Shown: positions 16,664 to 25,098 of the stretch, in pieces
Position numbering within the stretch: the stretch's first letter is position 1
Layout of the letters: the number at the start of each line of letters is the position of its first letter
NCBI GenBank assembly: GCA_965246995.1
Contig: OZ252008.1
Coordinates: 2,480,001-2,544,000 of the forward strand
Direction: 5' to 3'
From: VXRJ01 sp965246995
GTDB taxonomy: Bacteria > Acidobacteriota > Vicinamibacteria > Vicinamibacterales > UBA8438
Length of the DNA stretch: 64,000 bases
Position numbers and translations under genes: made by a program
Notes under the pieces: model-generated
What the model was told of the DNA's origin: nothing
Database searches by the model: none
The model's input: only the letters and a program-made list of their open reading frames with translations

Positions 16664-18406
16664 TCACGTTTCCTCACGACGGGCGGTAGACGTCAGATCA
16701 CGCGTGAGCCAGGCGGCCATCGCGGCGCCGGCCATGAAGAGCGCCGCGGCCAGGCTGCGCGTACCGAACAGCCACTGGTGTGTCGCCGCGAGCGTCGTGT
16801 AGACCGCCGCGCAACCGAGCACCCATCGGCGCAGGAGCGGTGCGATCGGATCGGGTGACGCCTCGCCAGCCTGGGCGGCAATCAGACGCCATCCCGGACC
16901 GGCGGGGCGGGCGCGCCGATAGAAGGCGATCAGGTGCGGAAGTGGATCGGGCGGCGTGGCAAAGGTCGCCACGATCCACCAGGCCGTAGTCCAGGGAACC
17001 AGGTAGAGGAGCGAGTCGGGAAACGGGATGTCGGTCAACGTCCGCAAGAGAACGAAGCCCGTGCCGGACGCTATCAGCGCCACGATTTCCGATATCGCGG
17101 TAACGCGCCACCAGTACCAACGGAGGATCAGCACCAGGCCCAGTCCCGCCGCTGCCTCCAGCATGAACTCCCACGCCTGGCGGACCGAGTCGAGCCAGAA
17201 CGTGACCGCGCCGCTCAGGATCATCACGCCAATCGTCGTCAGGCGGGAGACGGCTACCAGGTGTGCATCGGTCGCTTCGGGCCGGACGAACCGCCGGTAC
17301 CCGTCGTGCACCAGGTACGACGTTCCCCAGTTCAACTGCGTCGATACCGTCGACATGTACGCAGCGAAGAAGGCTCCCACCAGCAGTCCACGCCAGCCGG
17401 CCGGCAGGTGATCGCGCATCAGCAGGATGTAGCCCGTCTCCGGATCATTGAGGCCGGGGTAAAGGACGAGTGAGGCAAGCGCCGCCAGCACCCAGGGCCA
17501 GGGTCGCAGGCAGTAGTGCGCCAGGGTGAACCAGAGCGTCGCGAGGACCGCGTGGCGTTCGTTCCGCGCCGAGAGCATCCGCTGGGCTACGTAACCGCCG
17601 CCGCCCGGTTCCTGTCCCGGATACCAGCTCGCCCACCACTGCATGCCGAGATACGCAACGAAAGCGCTGAGTGGCAGCAGCAAAGTGCCGGCGGTCACTG
17701 ACGTCTCGGAGGCGCCGATCACGGGCAACAGGCGGAACGTCGACTCCGGCAGGGCGTCGCGGAGCCCTTCCAGACCTCCGACCCCGGGCGCAGCGAGCGC
17801 GTAGTACGCGAGCGCCACGGCGCCCGTCATCGCGATGCCGAATTGCACGACATCTGCCGCGACGACCCCACGGAGGCCGGCAACCGCCGCATACGTGCCG
17901 GTTGCCGCCAGACCGATCAATACAGCGGTCAGTCGGTCCCACCCCAACGCGATCGACAGGACCTTGGCCAATGCAAGGTTGACCCAGCCGATTATCAGGC
18001 AATTGACGGGGAGGCCGAGCCAAAGGGCCCGCAATCCGCGCAGCAGGGCCGCCGCACGGCCGGTGTAGCGGATCTCCACGAACTCGACGTCGGTCAGGAT
18101 CCCGGCCCGCCGCCAGAGCCGGGCGAAACAGACGACGGTCAACATGCTGCCAAGGGCGGCGTTCCACCAGATCCAGTTGCCGGCGATCCCGTTCGCCGCC
18201 ACCAGGCCGGTCACGGCTAGCGGCGTGTCAGCCGCGAACGTCGTCGCTACCATCGACGTCCCGGCGATCCACCAGGGCAGATTGCGTCCGGAAAGGAAAT
18301 AGTCCGACAGACTCCGTCCGGACCCCCGCCCGGCGATCACGCCAACGCCAATCGGGAGCGCCAGGGCCAGAAAAAGCAACGTCCAGTCGAGCGCCGTCAG
18401 GATCAT
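16664..18406 (-). CDS. Sodium:solute symporter family (SSS) transporter
   Basis: The 580-aa inner-membrane transporter has about 13-14 hydrophobic segments. The SSS-type opening DYFLSGRNLPWW and ATTFAADTPL (TM2, sodium-site region) are clear, with AAYMSTVSTQLNWG (about TM9) later. It would import a solute with Na+; the substrate is not predictable. Its start overlaps the stop of the serine hydrolase gene by four bases, making an operon symporter-hydrolase-symporter read right to left. It converges with the pilus-type operon, 44 bases apart. Confidence 0.92.
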   Translation of the reverse strand: MILTALDWTLLFLALALPIGVGVIAGRGSGRSLSDYFLSGRNLPWWIAGTSMVATTFAADTPLAVTGLVAANGIAGNWIWWNAALGSMLTVVCFARLWRRAGILTDVEFVEIRYTGRAAALLRGLRALWLGLPVNCLIIGWVNLALAKVLSIALGWDRLTAVLIGLAATGTYAAVAGLRGVVAADVVQFGIAMTGAVALAYYALAAPGVGGLEGLRDALPESTFRLLPVIGASETSVTAGTLLLPLSAFVAYLGMQWWASWYPGQEPGGGGYVAQRMLSARNERHAVLATLWFTLAHYCLRPWPWVLAALASLVLYPGLNDPETGYILLMRDHLPAGWRGLLVGAFFAAYMSTVSTQLNWGTSYLVHDGYRRFVRPEATDAHLVAVSRLTTIGVMILSGAVTFWLDSVRQAWEFMLEAAAGLGLVLILRWYWWRVTAISEIVALIASGTGFVLLRTLTDIPFPDSLLYLVPWTTAWWIVATFATPPDPLPHLIAFYRRARPAGPGWRLIAAQAGEASPDPIAPLLRRWVLGCAAVYTTLAATHQWLFGTRSLAAALFMAGAAMAAWLTRDLTSTARREET

Positions 18407-19464
18407 CCGCCGGTCACCGCCCGGTGCACAGCAGAATGGAACGCAGGGCGGAATCGCAGGATCGCCTCGTTCTTTCGCGAGGGGTGCACGCGATTGGTGA
18501 GCAGGACTATCGAGACGCCGGCGTCAGGGTCGATCCAGAGCGACGTGCCGGTGAAGCCGGTATGGCCGATCGAGCGAGCCGAGAGATGACCGCCGCACGA
18601 CGAGGTGGGGCGCATCATGTCCCAGCCGAGAGCTCGGGAGCTACCGGGGACATCGGTGGCATTGCGGAACCGGTCGAAGGTGGTGGTGGAGGCGAGCGTG
18701 GTGTCGCCCCCGAATGCGCGGAGGATGTCGCGCGCAAAGGCTCCGACCGCCGCCGCGGTACCGAACAGACCGGCATGTCCGGCCGCGCCCCCCAGCGCCC
18801 ATGCGTTCTCGTCATGCACCTCCCCGACGAGCGTGCGGCCACGCCACGGGTCCAGCTCGGTCGGTGCGGTGCGGGAACGCCAGATCGCGGGGGGGTGATA
18901 GGCGATCTCCCCCCAACCCTGTGCGGCAACGAGGTGGTCGAACTGTGTCGGCAGACTGGCGCGGTCCGGATGTCGGTCCGCCAGAATGAAGCCGAGCAGG
19001 ATGAATCCGAGATCGCTGTAAACGGACTGGGTGCGAGGGCCGTACTCGAGCGGCAGTCTGCAGATGGCCGCCTCGAACTCCGGGCGGCCCGAGTGATCGC
19101 GGTAGAAGGGAAGATGGGCGGTCAAGCCTGAGCTGTGCGCCAGCAGGTCGCCCACCGTGACCGATGCACGGTGATCGCCGCGCCAGCCCGACAGCGCATC
19201 GGCGACCGGCAGATCGACTGGCGTTACGCCCGTGTCGACCTGCTGCATGGTGAGTGTTGTCGTGGCCACCACCTTCGTGAGCGACGCCAGGTCGAAGATC
19301 GTCCCGGCGGTTACGGCAGGGCTTTCCGGATCAAAGGTGAGGCGTCCGGCAGCGAAGCGCCAGATCGGACCGTTGGCGGACCCTGCTTCTGCGACGGCGC
19401 CGGGGGCGACGCCGTCGGCGACGGCGTCGCGGAGGAGTTGTTCCGCTTGCGCGAATTCGGTCAT
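18403..19464 (-). CDS. Serine hydrolase, beta-lactamase/class C penicillin-binding protein fold
   Basis: The 353-aa protein shows the SxxK nucleophile motif (SLTK near residues 60-63) and the second-motif tyrosine in YSDLGF, as in esterase EstB, AmpC-like and D-aminopeptidase families. HTGFTGTSLWIDP near the C-terminus takes the KTG-box place, with HTG as in many such hydrolases. There is no obvious signal peptide, so it may be cytoplasmic. The start is the ATG at 19464, which overlaps the upstream symporter stop (ATGA); a longer open frame to 19770 lies inside that symporter gene. Similar symporter plus serine-hydrolase pairs occur in peptidoglycan-recycling loci, which makes a muropeptide or sugar-ester substrate possible but unproven. 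Confidence 0.87.
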   Translation of the reverse strand: MTEFAQAEQLLRDAVADGVAPGAVAEAGSANGPIWRFAAGRLTFDPESPAVTAGTIFDLASLTKVVATTTLTMQQVDTGVTPVDLPVADALSGWRGDHRASVTVGDLLAHSSGLTAHLPFYRDHSGRPEFEAAICRLPLEYGPRTQSVYSDLGFILLGFILADRHPDRASLPTQFDHLVAAQGWGEIAYHPPAIWRSRTAPTELDPWRGRTLVGEVHDENAWALGGAAGHAGLFGTAAAVGAFARDILRAFGGDTTLASTTTFDRFRNATDVPGSSRALGWDMMRPTSSCGGHLSARSIGHTGFTGTSLWIDPDAGVSIVLLTNRVHPSRKNEAILRFRPAFHSAVHRAVTGG

Positions 19465-20963
19465 GGCGATGGTTTGTCGAGTCCCGCAACTTGCGCAAGC
19501 ATGCCAGCCCCGACCGTGGCCGTCACGCCCACCAGGACGTACCACTGCCACGACAGCGCGGTGAAGAGGGCGATGGCGATCAGTGTGACCAAGCCGGCGG
19601 CAAGACCTATGGCGCCGGCTCGGGCCGTCGGCCGCCTCGACGACATGCTCAGGACGAACAGCCCAAGCATCAACCCGCCCGCGAAGAACTGCACCCTCAG
19701 GACATCGTCGATCACGCGCTGCGAAAGGCCGATGGCGAGGAGCGCCACCATGATCTGCACGAGGGCCCAACCGCCAGTGGCGGTGCGCGACGTCCTCAGC
19801 AAGCGTGCGTTATCACCCGGGCCACCCTGCGGTTCCGGACAGAAGTCGCCGATCGTCGATGCTGCCGAGGAGTTGAGTGAAGACGACAACGTCGACATGG
19901 CCGCAGCCAGGATCGCGGCCAGTACCAGGCCGCGCAAACCTGTCGGCAGATGCATCATCAGGAACCAGGGAAATACGCGGTCGGCTTGCACCGTCTCCCC
20001 GGACGTGATTGACGCGAGAGCGTCCGGCGGCGCAGCGGTCTCGTAGAACGCCCAGAGCAGCAGGCCGATGCCGAGAAACAACGCAAACTGCACCAGGACG
20101 AAGACACCACTCAGCCCCAGGGCCAAACGGGCCTCTCGAAGCGATCGGCTGCAGAGATAGCGCTGAACGAACATCTGATCCGCGCCGTGCGTCGCGGCTG
20201 TGAAGACTGCGCCGCCGATAACGCCCGACCAGAACGTGTAGTCCCGCGTGAGGTCCCAGGCAAAGTCGAAAAGCGTTAGCTTGCCGGCCGCCGAGGCCGC
20301 TATCCATGCGCCTGTCAGCCCATTCGGCAGATGCGTGATCAGTATCGCCGCTGCTACCAACGCACCCGACAGATAGAGCGTGAGCTGCACGACATCCATC
20401 CAGATCACCGCACGCATCCCGCCGAGCCAGGTGTAAGCGAGCGTAACGGCCGAAATGGCGGCTATGCCGAGTCCCAGAACAAGGGTCTGGGAGGGTATCG
20501 GCGTGCCTGCCGACTCGGCGGCGAAGGTCACCATCGACGCCAGCACGAGGGCCGTCGCGAAAAGGCGCAGACCGTCGGCGATATTCCGTGTCGCGAGGAA
20601 GACCACGGCCGCGGCGCGACCCATCGCACGTCCCATCCGTTCCGAAAGCAGTTGATAGGCTGAGAGCAGGTCCCGGCTGAGGAAGGCGGGAAGCAGGAAG
20701 GCGGCGACCAGCAGTCGCCCCGCGACGTAGCCGAGCGCCAACTGCAGGAACGTCAGATCGCCGGCGAAGGCGTAGCCCGGAACGCCGATGAACGTCACCG
20801 TGCTGGTTTCGGTCGCGACGATGGACGCCATGATCGCCCACCAGGGTGTCTCGCGGCCGGTCAGGAAGTAGTCACGGACGTCGCTGCCCCGCCGCGCGCG
20901 TCGGCCGTACCAGAGCGCAAGCCCCAGGTAGAGGACGACGACCGCAAAGTCGAGCAGAAGCAT
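19461..20963 (-). CDS. Sodium:solute symporter family (SSS) transporter
   Basis: This is a second SSS transporter of 500 aa, only distantly similar to the one at 16664. It has DYFLTGRETPWW and ATETSTVTFIG in the TM1-TM2 region and AAAMSTLSSSLNSSA (about TM9), with around 13 hydrophobic segments. I chose the ATG at 20963 because the hydrophobic first helix starts immediately; an ATG at 21008 would add 15 residues. It is first in the three-gene operon and diverges from the aspartate-pathway operon. Confidence 0.9.
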   Translation of the reverse strand: MLLLDFAVVVLYLGLALWYGRRARRGSDVRDYFLTGRETPWWAIMASIVATETSTVTFIGVPGYAFAGDLTFLQLALGYVAGRLLVAAFLLPAFLSRDLLSAYQLLSERMGRAMGRAAAVVFLATRNIADGLRLFATALVLASMVTFAAESAGTPIPSQTLVLGLGIAAISAVTLAYTWLGGMRAVIWMDVVQLTLYLSGALVAAAILITHLPNGLTGAWIAASAAGKLTLFDFAWDLTRDYTFWSGVIGGAVFTAATHGADQMFVQRYLCSRSLREARLALGLSGVFVLVQFALFLGIGLLLWAFYETAAPPDALASITSGETVQADRVFPWFLMMHLPTGLRGLVLAAILAAAMSTLSSSLNSSAASTIGDFCPEPQGGPGDNARLLRTSRTATGGWALVQIMVALLAIGLSQRVIDDVLRVQFFAGGLMLGLFVLSMSSRRPTARAGAIGLAAGLVTLIAIALFTALSWQWYVLVGVTATVGAGMLAQVAGLDKPSP

Positions 20964-21012
20964 CGAACACGCCGTCCCGGCTGCCGGACGGATAGCGCCG
21001 GCGGACATCCGT

Positions 21013-21042
21013 TTGACGTGCGGCCGGCGCGCGGAGTATAAA
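21013..21042 (+). promoter_or_regulatory. Promoter of the hom operon
   Basis: TTGACG (21013-21018) and TATAAA (21037-21042) are separated by 18 bases. Each matches the sigma-70 consensus at five of six positions. A start site near 21049 would place the leader peptide and terminator entirely inside the transcript. Confidence 0.7.
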
Positions 21043-21063
21043 TCACGGTTGGTTCATTGAGGG

Positions 21064-21171
21064 ATGGAGCCTAAAAACGTGCATCGTCGCGGCGTCATGG
21101 CGACCGGCCATATGAAGACTACGGCCACTCCGTGCGCCCCGATGACGGGGCGCACGGGCAGCGGGAGATGA
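21064..21171 (+). CDS. Thr/Met-rich leader peptide ahead of hom (attenuator candidate)
   Basis: This is a 35-codon reading frame, ATG at 21064 to TGA at 21169-21171. It contains six threonine codons and five methionine codons, concentrated in MATGHMKTTATP and APMTGRTG. GAGGG lies right before the ATG; alternatively GGAG (21066-21069) serves an in-frame GTG at 21079. Threonine and methionine are the products made from homoserine, the product of the next gene. The arrangement therefore looks like thrL-type attenuation, in which ribosome stalling at scarce charged tRNA would favour read-through of the terminator. Too short for family recognition; composition and position are the evidence. Confidence 0.6.
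   Translation: MEPKNVHRRGVMATGHMKTTATPCAPMTGRTGSGR
21132..21155 (+). promoter_or_regulatory. Perfect 10-bp hairpin inside the leader peptide
   Basis: GTGCGCCCCG (21132-21141) and CGGGGCGCAC (21146-21155) pair perfectly around a four-base loop. It covers the last Met/Thr codons of the leader peptide, where a pause hairpin of an attenuator would be expected. Confidence 0.6.
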
Positions 21172-21196
21172 CGCCAGAGGCACAACTCGAGCTTTG

Positions 21197-21240
21197 AAAG
21201 GCCATCATCCGCTAGTCGGTTGATGGCCTTTTTGTTTGTT
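21197..21240 (+). terminator. Intrinsic terminator between leader peptide and hom
   Basis: AAAGGCCATCA (21197-21207) and TGATGGCCTTT (21221-21231) form a perfect 11-bp stem with a 13-base loop. The stem ends in the T-rich tract TTTTTGTTTGTT (21229-21240). It lies 26 bases after the leader stop and 21 bases before hom, so it would stop transcription before the operon unless overridden. Confidence 0.85.
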
Positions 21241-21260
21241 GCGTCGATTCTGAGAACACC

Positions 21261-22541
21261 GTGATGAAGGTGGCACTCGTTGGATTCGGGACGGTGGGCC
21301 AGTCGGTCGCCCGCATACTCGTCCAGGGGGACGAGCGGCCGCTCCAATTGACGCACGTCTGCAATCGTGACGTCGGGCGGAAGCGGGCGGCTGCGGCGTG
21401 GGTGCCGGGCGAGGTCGTGTGGACCTCCGACTACGCGGACGTGCTCGCCTCCGACGCTGACATCGTGGTCGAACTGATCGGCGGCACGGATCCGGCGGCC
21501 CGGTGGATCCGGCAGGCGCTCGAGGCAGGTAAATCTGTCGTCACTGCCAACAAGCAGGTGGTTGCCGAGAGCGGAGCCGATCTGCTGGATGTCGCTTCGG
21601 CGTATCGGCGCCACTTGCTGTTCGAAGCGGCGGTTGCCGGTGGCGTCCCGATCATTCGCGCCGTGCGGGAGGGCCTCGCGGGGGATCGTCTCTGCCGCGT
21701 GGCTGGGGTGCTGAACGGCACGTGCAACTACATCCTGACGCGAATGGAGGCGGATCCGGAGCTTTCCTTCGAGGCCGCGCTCGCCGAGGCCCAGGCGAAG
21801 GGGTATGCCGAGGCAGAGCCGACGGCAGATATCGACGGTAGGGACGCTGGGGCAAAGCTGGCGATCCTCTCGGCTGTCGGCCTGGGATACCGGGTTGATC
21901 CCGAAGCGATCCCCCTGGGGTCGATCCGGCCGGTGGAGCCGATCGACTTCATTTACGCGCGCCGCCTCAGTTGCACGATCCGGCAGGTGTCACGGGCCGA
22001 GTTGGTGAACGGCTTTGCCGGCCGCGTGGTCGCGTCCGTGCAGCCGATGCTGGTGCCGATCCGATCGCCCATGGCGCGCGCGGAGGGAAGCCAGAACGTG
22101 GTGGTGGTAGAGGGATCGCACGGAGGCGAGACCGCTTTCCGTGGGTTCGGCGCCGGGGGAGACCCGACCGCGGTAGCGGTGGTTTCCGACCTCGAAGCGA
22201 TCGCGCGGGTGGGTAACGAAACGCCGGCCGCGGAGACCCACGCGGTACCCGAAGCGGTAGTTGAAGCGGACTTTGTCGCGCCGCAGTACCTCCGTTTCAT
22301 TGTCGTGGACCGTCCCGGCATCATTGCCGCCATCGCGCAGATCTGTCTCCGGCATCAATTGAATTTCGACTCGGTCCTGCAGGAACCGGGCTACGCGAAG
22401 TCGGAACTGCCTTTCGTAGTGACGCTCGAACCGTGCCGGACCGACATCGCGCAGGCGGCACTGGCGGAAATCGCAGCACTGGACTTCCATGCGCGTCCAC
22501 CCGTTTGGATGCCGATCCTGCCTCCTGGAGATCGTTCATGA
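21261..22541 (+). CDS. hom: Homoserine dehydrogenase
   Basis: The enzyme reduces aspartate semialdehyde to homoserine with NAD(P)H, the branch point to threonine and methionine. In the 426-aa protein an N-terminal Rossmann motif (GFGTVG near 8-13) is followed by the catalytic domain with GVLNGTCNYIL and the EAEPTADIDGRDAGAKLAIL signature. A C-terminal ACT domain (about 345-420) usually mediates feedback control by threonine. The frame begins GTG-ATG at 21261/21264; either may be used. It is the first structural gene of a five-gene operon and overlaps thrC by four bases. Confidence 0.96.
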   Translation: MMKVALVGFGTVGQSVARILVQGDERPLQLTHVCNRDVGRKRAAAAWVPGEVVWTSDYADVLASDADIVVELIGGTDPAARWIRQALEAGKSVVTANKQVVAESGADLLDVASAYRRHLLFEAAVAGGVPIIRAVREGLAGDRLCRVAGVLNGTCNYILTRMEADPELSFEAALAEAQAKGYAEAEPTADIDGRDAGAKLAILSAVGLGYRVDPEAIPLGSIRPVEPIDFIYARRLSCTIRQVSRAELVNGFAGRVVASVQPMLVPIRSPMARAEGSQNVVVVEGSHGGETAFRGFGAGGDPTAVAVVSDLEAIARVGNETPAAETHAVPEAVVEADFVAPQYLRFIVVDRPGIIAAIAQICLRHQLNFDSVLQEPGYAKSELPFVVTLEPCRTDIAQAALAEIAALDFHARPPVWMPILPPGDRS

Positions 22542-23815
22542 GTTATCTGACCGGCCTGCAATGTTCGATGTGCAAGACGCCGTTTCCGCCCGAGGCGCTC
22601 TACGTTTGCACGGAATGCCTCGGTCCGCTCGAGGCGACGTACGATCGTGACGCGATCCGGCGTGATGTCTCGCGCGAGACGATCGAGGATCGTCCCCCCA
22701 GCCTCTGGCGCTACCGGGAGTTCCTGCCCATTGAGGGTGAGCCACTGACCGGCCTGACGTCCGGGTTCACGCCGCTGGTGCGGGCCGACCGTCTGGCCGC
22801 CGAGTTGGGCGTTCGGGAGCTGTACCTGAAGGACGACTCGGTCAATCACCCGACCCTCTCCTACAAGGATCGCGTTGTTCCCGTCGCGGCGACGCGCGCC
22901 TGCGAACTGGGGGCGGAGGTGTTCGGTTGCGCCTCGACCGGCAATCTGGCGAACAGTGTCGCCGCGCATGCGGCCCGGCTGGGCCTCGAATGCTACGTCT
23001 TCATCCCTCGAACACTGGAGCCGGGGAAGATTCTGGGCTCGGCGGTGAGCGGGCCGCATGTCGTCGCGATCGATGGCAACTACGATGACGTCAACCGGCT
23101 CTGCACGCAGGTAGGCGACAAGTACGGCTGGGCGTTCGCCAACATCAATCTCCGGGCTTACTACGCGGAAGGAGCGAAGACGTACGGCTTCGAGATCGTC
23201 GAGCAGCTCGGCTGGCGCTTCCCGCAACACCTGGTCTGTCCAGTCGCGGGCGGGACGCTGCTGCCGCGGATCGGTCGCGGATTCAACGATCTGTTGGACG
23301 CCGAACTGGTGGACGGGACGCCGCCCAGGATCCATGCCGCACAGGCGGCGGGCTGTGCACCCGTAATCCACGCCCTTGACACGGGGCTCGACTATCCCGA
23401 GCCCGTCCGTCCCGACACCATCGCGAAGTCCATTGCGATCGGCGCTCCGGCCGACGGCTATCACGTCCTGCGGACGGTGCGCGACTCCGGCGGTAGCGGC
23501 GCGTCGGCGACCGACGACGAGATCCTCGACGCGATTGGTCTGCTGGCCCGAACCGAGGGGATCTTCACCGAGCCGGCGGGCGGGACGACCCTCGCGGTGA
23601 CGCGCAAGTTGTTTGAACAGGGTGTGATCCCGCGAGACGAGAGCACGGTGGTCTGCATCACCGGCAACGGCTACAAGACCGCCGACGTGATGATGGCGCT
23701 GGTCGATCCGCCGATCGCGCTCGGCCGTTCGTTCGGGGAGTTCGAGCAGTTCATGACCGAGCGCGATGCGGCACACGTCGCCCGGGTGGGCGCCGGAGGA
23801 GCAGCGGGAGAGTGA
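22538..23815 (+). CDS. thrC: Threonine synthase with N-terminal zinc ribbon
   Basis: The PLP enzyme converts O-phosphohomoserine to threonine. The 425-aa protein begins with a rubredoxin-like four-cysteine knuckle (C9, C12, C24, C27), then a fold-type II PLP domain. The PLP lysine is K110 in TLSYKDR, and the phosphate loop is CPVAGGTLL. The ATG at 22538 has GGAG at good spacing and overlaps the hom stop (ATGA). No thrB (homoserine kinase) is in the operon, so that step must be encoded elsewhere. Confidence 0.92.
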   Translation: MSYLTGLQCSMCKTPFPPEALYVCTECLGPLEATYDRDAIRRDVSRETIEDRPPSLWRYREFLPIEGEPLTGLTSGFTPLVRADRLAAELGVRELYLKDDSVNHPTLSYKDRVVPVAATRACELGAEVFGCASTGNLANSVAAHAARLGLECYVFIPRTLEPGKILGSAVSGPHVVAIDGNYDDVNRLCTQVGDKYGWAFANINLRAYYAEGAKTYGFEIVEQLGWRFPQHLVCPVAGGTLLPRIGRGFNDLLDAELVDGTPPRIHAAQAAGCAPVIHALDTGLDYPEPVRPDTIAKSIAIGAPADGYHVLRTVRDSGGSGASATDDEILDAIGLLARTEGIFTEPAGGTTLAVTRKLFEQGVIPRDESTVVCITGNGYKTADVMMALVDPPIALGRSFGEFEQFMTERDAAHVARVGAGGAAGE

Positions 23816-25098
23816 TGCCTGGTACGGATGCATCGATCGGCACGACACCGGCCGATGCGAGCGAGATCGTCGAGGCGGAAGGCCATCTGGTCGATTCGAA
23901 CCTGCTGCAGAAAGTGTTCGATCGGGTAATCGAACATGGCGCCTCGTTCGATGTGCTCCGCTTCGAACTGGGACGGACGAACGACGAGATCTCTTACCTG
24001 CAACTGAAGGTAACGGCCTCGAGCCAGCCGGTACTTGCCGAACTGCTGGCGGACCTGATGCCTCTCGGCTGCTATCCGGCGGAAAAGCGGGACGTCACCC
24101 TCAAGCCCGCGGAAGCCGACTGTTGCGTGCCGGACGATTTCTATTCGACCACCAACCACCGGACGTACGTCCATCATGGCGGTGGGCGGATCGAGGTCGC
24201 GCAGCAGCGGATGGATGCGGTGATCGTGATCGAGAATGGCGAGGCGTCCTGTCGGAAGCTGCGCGACGTCCGGAAGGGAGATCCCGTGGTGTGCGGGGTC
24301 GTCGGCATCCGGGTGTCGCCCGAGTTCCGCGAGCGCGACCGGTTGGGCTTCGCCTTCATGTCGAGTGACGTCTCGACGGAGCGGCGCGTCGAGGTGGCGG
24401 TTGCGCGCGTCGTGGGAATGCTGCGAGAGACGAAGGCGACGGGCGGGAAGATCGCTTTCGTCGCCGGCCCCGTCGTCGTGCACAGCGGCGGCGTGGAGTA
24501 CTTCGCCGAATTGATCCGGCAGGGTTACGTCGATGTGATCCTCGCCGGGAACGCCCTCGCGGTGCACGATGTCGAGCACGCGCTCTTCGGCACGTCGCTC
24601 GGCATCGATCTGGACGCAGGGATCGCGGTGAAAGAGGGTCACCGTAACCATATGCGGGCGATCAACGCGATGAACCGTGCCGGTGGCCTGAAGCCGGCGG
24701 TGGAACAGGGCGTACTCCGTTCCGGGATCATGTACGAGGCGATCCGCCACAACGTCGGCTACCTCCTGGCTGGCAGCATCCGTGACGACGGCCCTCTCCC
24801 CGACACCGAGATGGACCTGATCGTGGCGCAGGACCGCTACGCCGAAGCTCTGCGTAACGTGAACCTCGTCGTCATGCTGTCGACGATGCTCCACAGCATC
24901 GGGGTGGGCAACATGCTGCCTTCCCACGTCCGGGTAGTCTGCGTCGACATCAACCCGGCCGTGGTTACCAAACTGTCGGACCGGGGATCGTCGCAGACCG
25001 CGGGAATCGTGACCGATGTGGGTCTGTTCCTTCATCAGCTGGCGACGCAACTGGCGGCGGCAAGACTGGCGGGGGCCGCGACAGGGGCGGCGCGATGA
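23812..25098 (+). CDS. LOR/SDH-domain protein (TIGR00300 type, ornithine cyclodeaminase-like)
   Basis: This 428-aa protein resembles the conserved domain shared by plant LOR/SDH bifunctional enzymes, archaeal ornithine cyclodeaminase and the C-terminal half of cyanobacterial ArgZ/AgrE. Supporting segments include GGGRIEVAQQRMDAVIV, VVHSGGVEYFAELIR, LAGNALAVHDVEHALFGTSL and GHRNHMRAINAMN; the last part looks like a Rossmann-type nucleotide domain. In characterised relatives the domain makes proline from ornithine with NAD+. Here it is embedded between thrC and lysC with overlapping ends, so a role in aspartate or lysine metabolism is equally conceivable. The frame starts GTG-ATG at 23812/23815. 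The ArgZ arginine-dihydrolase domain is absent. Confidence 0.8.
   Translation: MMPGTDASIGTTPADASEIVEAEGHLVDSNLLQKVFDRVIEHGASFDVLRFELGRTNDEISYLQLKVTASSQPVLAELLADLMPLGCYPAEKRDVTLKPAEADCCVPDDFYSTTNHRTYVHHGGGRIEVAQQRMDAVIVIENGEASCRKLRDVRKGDPVVCGVVGIRVSPEFRERDRLGFAFMSSDVSTERRVEVAVARVVGMLRETKATGGKIAFVAGPVVVHSGGVEYFAELIRQGYVDVILAGNALAVHDVEHALFGTSLGIDLDAGIAVKEGHRNHMRAINAMNRAGGLKPAVEQGVLRSGIMYEAIRHNVGYLLAGSIRDDGPLPDTEMDLIVAQDRYAEALRNVNLVVMLSTMLHSIGVGNMLPSHVRVVCVDINPAVVTKLSDRGSSQTAGIVTDVGLFLHQLATQLAAARLAGAATGAAR

Noticed and set aside
21270..21290. Sigma-54 promoter (TGGCAC) near the hom start
   Set aside because: The TGGCAC is within the hom coding sequence and lacks TTGC at the right distance.
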